This document shows positions 48,543 to 55,691 of a DNA stretch of 64,000 nucleotides, piece by piece. The stretch's first letter is position 1; every line of letters starts with the position of its first letter. Source of the DNA: CAVVIH01 sp963748295 (GTDB lineage Bacteria > Acidobacteriota > Vicinamibacteria > Vicinamibacterales > 2-12-FULL-66-21). A model generated the notes under the pieces. That model had not been told where the DNA came from and searched no databases. It worked only from the letters and a program-made list of their open reading frames with translations. Location: assembly GCA_963748295.1 (NCBI GenBank), contig CAVVIH010000008.1, positions 62,001 through 126,000 of the forward strand, in the 5' to 3' direction. The position numbers and the translations under genes are program-made.

Positions 48543-49682
48543 TCAGACCGCGGCACCTTCCGGATACTGCAACGCCAACCGCAGTTCCTTCGCCAGCGAG
48601 TCCACCGTCGTTCCCGAGCGCTTCCAGGCTCCCTCGGTCTCGAACCGCAAATCCCCGATGCGGCGGCCCCACGGAGAGATCACGCGGCCGATCGCCCGGA
48701 AATCAGTCCGGTCCGCGTGCTCCTGATCGAGCCGCCGGACCACGTCGGGAGCCACGCGAATGAAGGCGCGGATCGCCGCCGCGGTGCGGATGCTGTACTT
48801 GCGCCCGTGCCATGCGGCGTTGAAGACCTGCGCGACCTGTTTCAGATAATTCACGAAGAACTTCGTCGATTCCTCGAGGAAGGCGTCGCCCTTGCGTCCC
48901 GCGCCGAACGCGTCGGCCGCGAAAAGCTTCTTCAGCTCCTGTGCGAGCGGCGCCTGCGCCACCCGTCCGCTCCCGACGCCCAGCAGTTTGATCTCGCCGT
49001 ACAGCGGCGAATCCTCCCGCTCGTTCAGCGCGCGAACGATGTCGTGCGCAGCGGCGAGCGATTCGTCGCGATACAGCTGGCGGCCCGAGAGCGACACGAG
49101 GTGTGACGCGTTCAAACGCGTGTGCTTCGCGTTGATCGTCACGAACATCTGGACGACGTGATCCTCCGGGAGCCGATCGAAGATCACCGCGGGGACGGTG
49201 AACTGCTCGCCGCCGAACCGTTCGATGTCGGCGTGCAGCGCCAGCAGCCGGTGCTGGCCGTCGATCGCGCGCAGGATGCCTTCACGTTCGGGCACTCTCA
49301 ACGTGCCGACCGAGGCTCCCGCTTCAACCGGCTCGAACTTCAGCGGCTCGTCGCAGGAAATGATCACGGCGCCGGGAATCGACGGAAGGTCGCGCGCCTG
49401 ACGGCACTGCTCGTAGTACTGCACGAGCTCGTCAATTTTCTTGCGGATGATCTGCCGCTGATAGGCCTTCTCGCTCGACGCAATGCGGCGCTCCAGCAGG
49501 TCCCAGTTCACCTTGGTCTGCACGGCGGGAGCCTTCTTGCGGCCGCCGCGCACGGGCTGCGCCTTCTCGCCGTAGCTCAAAACCTCGAACCTTACGAGCT
49601 TGTCGATGTCGCTGGCCGTCAGCGAGGCCTGGTAGAACTGCACTCCGAACTGTTGCATCCGAATGGCCGCGACGCTGATCAT
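48543..49682 (-). CDS. DGQHR-domain protein (DndB-like)
   Basis: A 379-residue protein with the DGQHR signature: EGILRAIDGQHRLLALHADIERFG, followed by VQMFVTINAKHTRLNASHL, the order found in DndB/DGQHR proteins linked to DNA phosphorothioation and other defence loci. No dnd, pgl or other defence gene is in the window, so its role here is open. ATG 49682 has GGAGG about 14 bases ahead; a second ATG at 49658 is possible. The terminator at 48492 lies just past its stop. Confidence 0.85.
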   Translation of the reverse strand: MISVAAIRMQQFGVQFYQASLTASDIDKLVRFEVLSYGEKAQPVRGGRKKAPAVQTKVNWDLLERRIASSEKAYQRQIIRKKIDELVQYYEQCRQARDLPSIPGAVIISCDEPLKFEPVEAGASVGTLRVPEREGILRAIDGQHRLLALHADIERFGGEQFTVPAVIFDRLPEDHVVQMFVTINAKHTRLNASHLVSLSGRQLYRDESLAAAHDIVRALNEREDSPLYGEIKLLGVGSGRVAQAPLAQELKKLFAADAFGAGRKGDAFLEESTKFFVNYLKQVAQVFNAAWHGRKYSIRTAAAIRAFIRVAPDVVRRLDQEHADRTDFRAIGRVISPWGRRIGDLRFETEGAWKRSGTTVDSLAKELRLALQYPEGAAV

Positions 49683-49824
49683 AAAAACGTTCCACCCCTC
49701 CGGCGCTGAGCCGACCGCGCGGGGCCAATCTTATCGTGTGTCGGCGGTGGAAAGCCAAGGGGTGACTGTTTCCATGTTAAACATCGTAGATTCAATGAGT
49801 TAAGCCATCACGAGGAGCGGGTTC

Positions 49825-51099
49825 ATGATGCGACGCAATACGCCAGCCGTCCTGACCGGCATCGTTATCGCCGTGGTGGCCGCATCGAACACGGCGGCGA
49901 TTTACATGCGCGCGGACGCGCAGAAAGTACCCGTCGAGCGGCTGGTCGCCAACCTGGAGAGGAAAGCGGCCGAACAACCGTCGAACGCGATGCACCAGAT
50001 CAATCTCGGCCGGCTTCACGGGATGGCGTACACCCTGAAGACCGAGGAGGTGCCCGCGGTGGTCCGGCCGGACTCGAAGGAGGAAGAGGTCTGGTACGGC
50101 TACGAGCCGAAGTTGGTTCCATACCCGAACCGTCCCGCGGCGTCGCCGGAGGCGGAGGCCTCGGCGAAGGCACACCTCGCAAAGGCGCTTGCGCATTACG
50201 AGAAGGCGCTGCAGCTCGATCCGGAGAGTCTTCTCGCGCGCCTCGGATATGGCTGGATGGTGGAGCAGTCGGGCGACAAGAAGAAAGCCATCGAGCAGTA
50301 TCGCCGCGTGATCGATCAAGCGTGGAAGACCGAACAGCAAAAGAAGGTGCGTCTGCCGGGGCAGAACTTCTTTACTCGAGAGGCGACCGACTACTTGATC
50401 CCGCTGCTCGATCCGACGGCTGACGCCGCTGAAATCAAGGAGCTCAAGCAACGGCAGGAAGCGCTGGAACGGCTGCCGCGCGCGATAACGCCTATCGCCA
50501 TTCCGCTTCGCGACGGGATCGCGCCGCATGCGATTCACGATCCCGCGGCGCGCGTCATCTTCGATGCGGATGGCTCGGGAATCAAGAGGGCCTGGTCGTG
50601 GATCGGACCGGATGCAGGCTGGCTCGTCTACGACGCCGATGGCACGGCGGCGATCACGTCGGCGCTTCAGCTCTTTGGCAGCGTGAGCTTCTGGCTGTTC
50701 TGGGAGAACGGCTACGACGCGCTTTCAGCGCTCGACGACAATGCGGACGGTGAAGTCAGCGGCGCGGAAACCCGAAATCTCGCGATCTGGGCCGATCGAA
50801 ACCGCAACGGGATCTCTGAACGCCACGAGGTCGCACCCCTGACGGCTCACGGCATTGCCGGACTCTCGTGCGAATTTCAAACCGGTGATGGTGTTCGATT
50901 CGCCGCGATTTCACCCGAAGGCGTGCGTCTCGATGACGGCCGCATGCGGCCGTCGTACGACGTGATTCTACGCAGCAGCAGCCGCCTGACGCTTGCGATT
51001 CCGCCAGGTGGTCACGACGTAGTCCTTCACGATCGAGCAGGCCAGCATGAACAGCACGAAGAGCGCGTAGGCAATCCACGCCTGAATCCACGTCAGTGA
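49825..51099 (+). CDS. TPR and EF-hand-like protein with N-terminal membrane helix
   Basis: A 424-residue protein. One membrane helix or signal anchor (about 8-28), TPR-like helices (about 105-160: AHYEKALQLDPESLLARLGYGWM, GDKKKAIEQYRRVID), then a calcium-site-rich region (about 235-330) with DADGSGI, DADGTAAI, DDNADGEVS and DRNRNGISERHEV loops of EF-hand/dockerin character. The last about 40 residues overlap a convergent gene by 132 bases and look like antisense sequence; an undetected indel near 50980 (where an alternative-frame TGA occurs) may hide the true end. Confidence 0.7.
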   Translation: MMRRNTPAVLTGIVIAVVAASNTAAIYMRADAQKVPVERLVANLERKAAEQPSNAMHQINLGRLHGMAYTLKTEEVPAVVRPDSKEEEVWYGYEPKLVPYPNRPAASPEAEASAKAHLAKALAHYEKALQLDPESLLARLGYGWMVEQSGDKKKAIEQYRRVIDQAWKTEQQKKVRLPGQNFFTREATDYLIPLLDPTADAAEIKELKQRQEALERLPRAITPIAIPLRDGIAPHAIHDPAARVIFDADGSGIKRAWSWIGPDAGWLVYDADGTAAITSALQLFGSVSFWLFWENGYDALSALDDNADGEVSGAETRNLAIWADRNRNGISERHEVAPLTAHGIAGLSCEFQTGDGVRFAAISPEGVRLDDGRMRPSYDVILRSSSRLTLAIPPGGHDVVLHDRAGQHEQHEERVGNPRLNPRQ

Positions 51100-52053
51100 T
51101 CGGTGCAGCGGCAGCGAGACGAGGCCGTAGACCATCTCGACGTGGATCCAGTAGATGAAGAGCGACGTACGGCCGAACTGCTTGAGGGGGCTCCAGGCGT
51201 CGGCGCCGCCCTTTCTCGACTCCCACGCGTACGCGAACGCAACTGCAAACGTCATCACGCCGGCGCGGATGAAGAAGAACGCGGGCGAGGTCGTCCAGAA
51301 ATAGGAATCGACCAGAGGGTTGCGGACGCTCGACAGCGCGTACCAGATGCCGGCAATCGCTGCCCCGGCTCCGGCGAGCACCAGATTCACATATCGTTCA
51401 CTCCGATCGCTTCTGGCTTCGTCGATCATCAGCCCGACGAACGCGCCGGCGAACACGAACGCGGCCCATGGCAGGAACACGAAGTTGCTCAAGCCCGCCA
51501 CCGGCCGGAAGTAGGCCTCGACGGGATCTGGAAGCGCGGCGAGGATCGGCAGGTTGCGGAGGACCGGCGTCAGAAACGCGACGCCGGTCGTCGCGATTCC
51601 GAAGGCGAGATACCTGCCGCGAACGGTCTTCGCGGCGCCCCACAGTGCCGCCGCCGCGGCAATCGACGGCCCCATGACGTTCAGGATGTCGACTTTGAGC
51701 AGCGCGCGGGGAGAGGACCAGCCGAGGATCCACGCCTGAACCCGGAACAAGTACGCGAGGCCGAGGATCTCGAAGCCGCGCCTGACGACGGCGGACGACG
51801 ACGCCGCGGGATCGCCGGTGCGTCTCAGTTTTGATCCCGCCGACATCGAGACGGCGACACCTGCAAGGAACAGGAACAGCGGAGCGCCCATGCCCCCGAT
51901 GATCATCGCGACGCCGAACTCGGGCGTCTCGCGATCGGGAGAGCGCGTCCAGCTGTCGATCAGGTGCGCCTCGATCATGATCAGCACGGCGACGCCGCGC
52001 AGCCAGTCGAGATACCCTCGCCGACGCGGGGCGGCAGCTCCTGGAGAGGACAT
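50968..52053 (-). CDS. Heparan-alpha-glucosaminide N-acetyltransferase-like membrane acyltransferase
   Basis: A 361-residue membrane protein with about ten helices. The start MSSPGAAAPRRRGYLDWLRGVAVLIMIEAH with D-W-L-R-G near residue 17, then IIGGMGAPLFLFLAGVAV, matches the DUF1624/HGSNAT-like acyltransferase group, which transfer acyl groups to sugars across the membrane. The conserved histidine is in MIEAHLID. ATG 52053 is used because the 11 upstream codons come from the AATCCCAA repeat. Downstream of the OsmC gene. Confidence 0.83.
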   Translation of the reverse strand: MSSPGAAAPRRRGYLDWLRGVAVLIMIEAHLIDSWTRSPDRETPEFGVAMIIGGMGAPLFLFLAGVAVSMSAGSKLRRTGDPAASSSAVVRRGFEILGLAYLFRVQAWILGWSSPRALLKVDILNVMGPSIAAAAALWGAAKTVRGRYLAFGIATTGVAFLTPVLRNLPILAALPDPVEAYFRPVAGLSNFVFLPWAAFVFAGAFVGLMIDEARSDRSERYVNLVLAGAGAAIAGIWYALSSVRNPLVDSYFWTTSPAFFFIRAGVMTFAVAFAYAWESRKGGADAWSPLKQFGRTSLFIYWIHVEMVYGLVSLPLHRSLTWIQAWIAYALFVLFMLACSIVKDYVVTTWRNRKRQAAAAA

Positions 52054-52054
52054 G

Positions 52055-52163
52055 TCAACTCCCAAATCCCAAATCCCAACTCCCAACTCCCAAAAAGCTC
52101 AGGAATTGGGAATTGGGTTTTGGGAGTCTACTTGGGAATTGGAGGTTGGGATTTGGGAGTTGA
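52055..52163. repeat. Inverted AACTCCCAAATCCC spacer repeat
   Basis: TCAACTCCCAAATCCCAA (52055-52072) is repeated as a perfect inverted copy at 52146-52163, with further CCCAA/TTGGG words between, so the whole spacer can fold into one long hairpin. It fills the gap between the OsmC stop and the acyltransferase start. Confidence 0.75.
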
Positions 52164-52164
52164 T

Positions 52165-52593
52165 CTAGATGCCAGGAATGACGCGGAAGGTAACGTCGAA
52201 CTTGATGTCCTGGCGCATCGAATGCCAGACCGAGCAGTACTTGTCGCGCGACAGCTCGATCGCGCGCTCGACCGCCTCGTTCGGAACGACGCCGGTGATC
52301 GTGTACTTGAGCTCGATGCTGGTGAAGCGCCGCGGATCCTCGGGCGCCCGCTCGCCCTTTAGATCAGCCTTCAAGCCGCGCATGTCGTGCCGCCCCTTCT
52401 TCAGGATGTGGACGACGTCCATGGCCATGCAGCTCGCCAGCGCGAACGCGAGCGCCTGCATCGGCGACGGACCCTCGACAGAGGCGCTGTCGAGTTTCAT
52501 GCAGATATCGCCCGACCGCCCGCCCAGCACGAGCTCGTGCTCCCAGACCAGCTCGACGACGGTTGGCGGCTTCGCGGCGGCAGTGGCGGCCAT
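52165..52593 (-). CDS. OsmC/Ohr-family peroxiredoxin-like protein
   Basis: A 142-residue protein. The two redox cysteines are present: C55 in LASCMAMDVVHIL and one near residue 119 in DKYCSVWHS, as in OsmC proteins that reduce organic hydroperoxides. The GPSPMQALAFALASC helix is diagnostic. It lies 25 bases after the FTR1 gene, so oxidative protection may be co-expressed with iron uptake. Confidence 0.9.
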   Translation of the reverse strand: MAATAAAKPPTVVELVWEHELVLGGRSGDICMKLDSASVEGPSPMQALAFALASCMAMDVVHILKKGRHDMRGLKADLKGERAPEDPRRFTSIELKYTITGVVPNEAVERAIELSRDKYCSVWHSMRQDIKFDVTFRVIPGI

Positions 52594-52618
52594 GCAGGAG
52601 TCAGAGTGCTAGCAGGAT

Positions 52619-53396
52619 TCAGGCCGCCTGCGACCGCTGCGGCCGTGCGCTTCCTCGTCCGAACAGCGACGAGAACGCGAGCCATCCGAGCGGCACGACG
52701 ACGAGCAAATACGTCAGGGTACTGACCGTACATGCCGTCAGGGCCATAAGGCTCGGTCGCCAGGTGGAGCGGTTCGCTGTAGGGAAAAACGTTCGCTTCG
52801 GTCAGCTCGTGGAAACCGTAGATCAGCAGCTGCACGACGAACACGAGAAGGAAGACGGCGGTGACTTGGAAGAAGCGCGCCAGGTTGACGCGGTGGCCGT
52901 AGCGCGACCAGAGCCAGGCAACGAATGCGGCGAGCACGGTCCCGCCGATGGCGCCGGCGATAATCTGCACCGACTTCACCTGGAAGAGCAGCGCGTTCAT
53001 CAGCAGCGCGGTCTCCATGCCCTCGCGCGTAATCATCAACAGCGTGAAGATGAAGACGCCCATGAACGCCGCGGCGCCGGTCTTCGCCGAAGCGATCGCG
53101 AGCTTGCCCTCGATATCACGCTTCATGTGCTTCCCCACCCTCCACATGTGGACGATGAGCGAGGCGACCAGCACGGCCGCTACCAGCGCGAGCACGCCTT
53201 CCCACAGTGCCTGGTTCGCGGCGCGGGCGAGCAGGACGCCGGCGCCTATGCTCAACAGTATCGACACGCCGATTCCCCAGTGGACCGCGGGCAGCAGCGT
53301 CTGACGGCCGGTTTTACGGAGATATGAAAGACTTATCGCGACGATGAGAAACGCTTCGAGCCCTTCCCGCAAGGTGACGACGAACGCCTGCTGCAT
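52619..53396 (-). CDS. FTR1-family iron permease (single-base frameshift near the C-terminus)
   Basis: A 258-residue inner-membrane permease. The two iron-binding R-E-G-x-E motifs are complete: LREGLEAFLIV (about residue 10) and TREGMETALLM (about 125). Seven membrane helices are expected; the last (LTYLLVVVPLGWLAFSSLF) is in the next frame and is restored by removing one G of the GGG at 52717-52719. FTR1 proteins import ferric iron together with an oxidase or EfeO-like partner, none of which is adjacent. Preceded by a candidate iron box. Confidence 0.9.
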
Positions 53397-53413
53397 GACT
53401 GGCCTCTACGACA

Positions 53414-53435
53414 AAAATGAGACTGATCTCGTTTT
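53414..53435 (-). promoter_or_regulatory. Candidate iron-responsive operator upstream of the FTR1 gene
   Basis: Plus strand AAAATGAGA-CTGA-TCTCGTTTT is an inverted repeat with one mismatch in 9-base arms, 18 bases before the FTR1 start codon. TGAGA...TCTC cores are typical of Fur-like boxes; a DtxR-type regulator encoded at 21321 is the other candidate binder. Confidence 0.5.
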
Positions 53436-53521
53436 CAAAGCCTATCCTTTGATGTCCGACCAGTCAAGTCCGCTTTTGAGGCGGGGGACAGTCCCGTCCC
53501 CGCGTTAACATCGACGCCATC

Positions 53522-54763
53522 ATGACCAGACTGACCCTCGCGCTTCTTCTCCTGTTGTCCCTGTCCATCGTCCCGGCCCGCCAGAACGACAAGGCGCTGA
53601 TGGAGCGCGCGCAGGCGCTGCACAGCCAGGTGCCGCTCATCGACGGCCACAACGACTATCCGTGGGCGCTGCGCGAGAACGCCGGGCGCGATCTCGCGAA
53701 GCTCGATATCTCGAAGCCTCAGCCGTCGATCATGACCGACATCGCGCGGCTGCGCGCCGGGGGCGTCGGCGGACAGTTCTGGTCGGTATACGTGCCGGCG
53801 GATCTGCAGGGCGAGTCGCCGGTGACGGCGACGCTCGAACAGATCGACATCGTGCACCGCATGATGCGGAAGTATCCCGACACGTTCGAGCTGGCGCTGA
53901 CCGCCGACGACGTCGAGCGCATCTTCAAGAAGGGCAAGATCGCGTCGCTCGTCGGCATGGAGGGCGGCCACTCGATCGACAGCTCGCTCGCCGCCCTGCG
54001 GATGTTCCATCGCCTCGGCGCGCGCTACATGACGCTGACCCACTCGCGCAACGTGCCGTGGGCGGATTCGGCGACCGACACGCCGGTCCTGGGCGGGCTC
54101 TCACCGTTCGGCGAAGAGGTCGTGCGGGAGATGAACTGGCTCGGGATGCTCGTCGACTTGTCGCATGTCTCGCCTGACACCATGGAGGACGCGATCCGCG
54201 TCTCGCAGGCGCCGGTGATCTTCTCGCACTCCTCGGCGCGCGCGGTCAACGACGTGCCGCGCAACGTGCCGGACAACGTCCTGCGCCTGCTGCCGAAGAA
54301 CGGCGGCGTCGTCATGGTGACGTTCGTGCCCCAGTTCCTGTCGGCGAAGGTGGCCGCGTGGGGAAAGCTGCAGACCGAAGAAGAGAATCGCCTCAAGCAG
54401 CAGTTCGCGAACGACCCGGCGGCGGTCAAGGCGAAGCTCGCGGACTGGGTGAAAGCGAACCCGGCGCCGCGCGCGACGATCGCCGACACCGCGGACCACA
54501 TCGATCACATCAAGAAGATCGCCGGCATCGATCACATCGGCTTTGGCGGTGACTTCGACGGCATCACCAGCGTGGTCGAGGGACTCGAGGACGTGTCGAA
54601 GTACCCGTCACTGACCGCGGAGCTGCTCCGGCGCGGCTACCGCGACGAGGAGATCAAGAAGATTCTCGGCCTCAACATCCTGCGCGTGATGCGCGCGGTG
54701 GAGAAGGTGTCCGCGACCGAGCAGAAGCAGCGTCCCGCGTCACCGACACTGTTCACCAAGTAA
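53522..54763 (+). CDS. Secreted membrane-dipeptidase-type peptidase (M19)
   Basis: A 413-residue zinc dipeptidase with signal peptide (MTRLTLALLLLLSLSIVPAR). Zinc ligands: H-x-D in DGHNDYPW, glutamate in GMEGGHSID, histidines in LVDLSHVSPDT and IFSHSSARAV, and the late aspartate in GFGGDFDGI. Renal-dipeptidase family members cut dipeptides, including some with D-residues. Its TAA is immediately followed by the ATG of a lipase-like gene. Confidence 0.93.
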   Translation: MTRLTLALLLLLSLSIVPARQNDKALMERAQALHSQVPLIDGHNDYPWALRENAGRDLAKLDISKPQPSIMTDIARLRAGGVGGQFWSVYVPADLQGESPVTATLEQIDIVHRMMRKYPDTFELALTADDVERIFKKGKIASLVGMEGGHSIDSSLAALRMFHRLGARYMTLTHSRNVPWADSATDTPVLGGLSPFGEEVVREMNWLGMLVDLSHVSPDTMEDAIRVSQAPVIFSHSSARAVNDVPRNVPDNVLRLLPKNGGVVMVTFVPQFLSAKVAAWGKLQTEEENRLKQQFANDPAAVKAKLADWVKANPAPRATIADTADHIDHIKKIAGIDHIGFGGDFDGITSVVEGLEDVSKYPSLTAELLRRGYRDEEIKKILGLNILRVMRAVEKVSATEQKQRPASPTLFTK

Positions 54764-55378
54764 ATGGCGCCACGCATCCGCATCGTCGCGATGGGCGATT
54801 CGACGACCGCGGGGACGCCCGGGTGGCGTTCCCCGGTCGAGGCGCCGCCGGACGGCGGCGGCGATCGAACGAGCCAGTACGCGTTCTGGCTGATGGAAGC
54901 GCATCCGGAATGGGACGTGATGAACCGTGGGGTGAACGGCGAGCGCAGCGATCAGATCCTGTCGCGGTTCGATCGCGACGTGCTGGCGCTCGACCCGCGC
55001 GCCGTCGTGATCATCGCCGGCGTCAACGACGTGTATCAGGGACGGCCGGCCGCGCACGTCATCGAACACCTCGAAGACATGTACAAACGCGCCCAGCGTG
55101 CATCTATCGCTGTCGTGGCCGGAACCATAATTCCGTATAACACCGCGACGCCCGATCAGAACGCGCGCATGCACGAGATCAATGCGTGGATTCGATCGAG
55201 GGCGGAAACGGCCCCGCGCGTGCACTTCGTGGACACGCGCGCGGCGGTCGCGGCGCCGCATTCAGCCGATCTGCTCGACGACACGCCAGACCAGCTCCAT
55301 CCCTCAGCGCGCGGGTACCGTCACATGGCAGAAGCAATTCGTCCCGTGCTCGAACGCGTGCTCGCGGAACCGCGTTAG
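54764..55378 (+). CDS. SGNH/GDSL-family hydrolase
   Basis: A 204-residue hydrolase with no signal peptide. Block I serine is in MGDSTTAGTPG, block II glycine in NRGVNGERSDQIL, block III asparagine in IAGVNDVY and block V Asp-x-x-His in PDQLHPSARGY: the full SGNH set of esterase/lipase-like enzymes. It starts directly after the dipeptidase stop (TAAATG). Confidence 0.9.
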   Translation: MAPRIRIVAMGDSTTAGTPGWRSPVEAPPDGGGDRTSQYAFWLMEAHPEWDVMNRGVNGERSDQILSRFDRDVLALDPRAVVIIAGVNDVYQGRPAAHVIEHLEDMYKRAQRASIAVVAGTIIPYNTATPDQNARMHEINAWIRSRAETAPRVHFVDTRAAVAAPHSADLLDDTPDQLHPSARGYRHMAEAIRPVLERVLAEPR

Positions 55379-55691
55379 ACGCACGTATCGCCGCACCGGA
55401 TCCCGCGTCGCACGTCGAGCACGCCGCACGTGGCACGTCGAACGTGGCGGGTGATCGGCCCCATCCATCGTCGAGTTAATCCCTATTCGATCCAGCCCGT
55501 TGAAGCGCGCGCATTCCAAGATCCAATTCACGGAACACGACCGTAAGGCGAGCACGTGAAAGCGCCAGTGAAAAATGGCGATCGCCATTCGTCACGCCGG
55601 GAACGCTGCTTGCCATTTCTGACACGGATGTTCTTGCGGCATGGCGCCGCGAGCGCAACTGTTTTCATCGAACAACGGAGGTAATACGAAA
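55379..55691. other. Intergenic region with CACGT-rich repeat and TonB receptor leader
   Basis: 313 bases. The first about 70 bases are a degenerate array of GCACGTCG/GCACGTGG words. The remainder is less biased and leads to a strong ribosome site (GGAGG at 55677) for the receptor gene. No further gene or confident promoter is seen. Confidence 0.5.
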
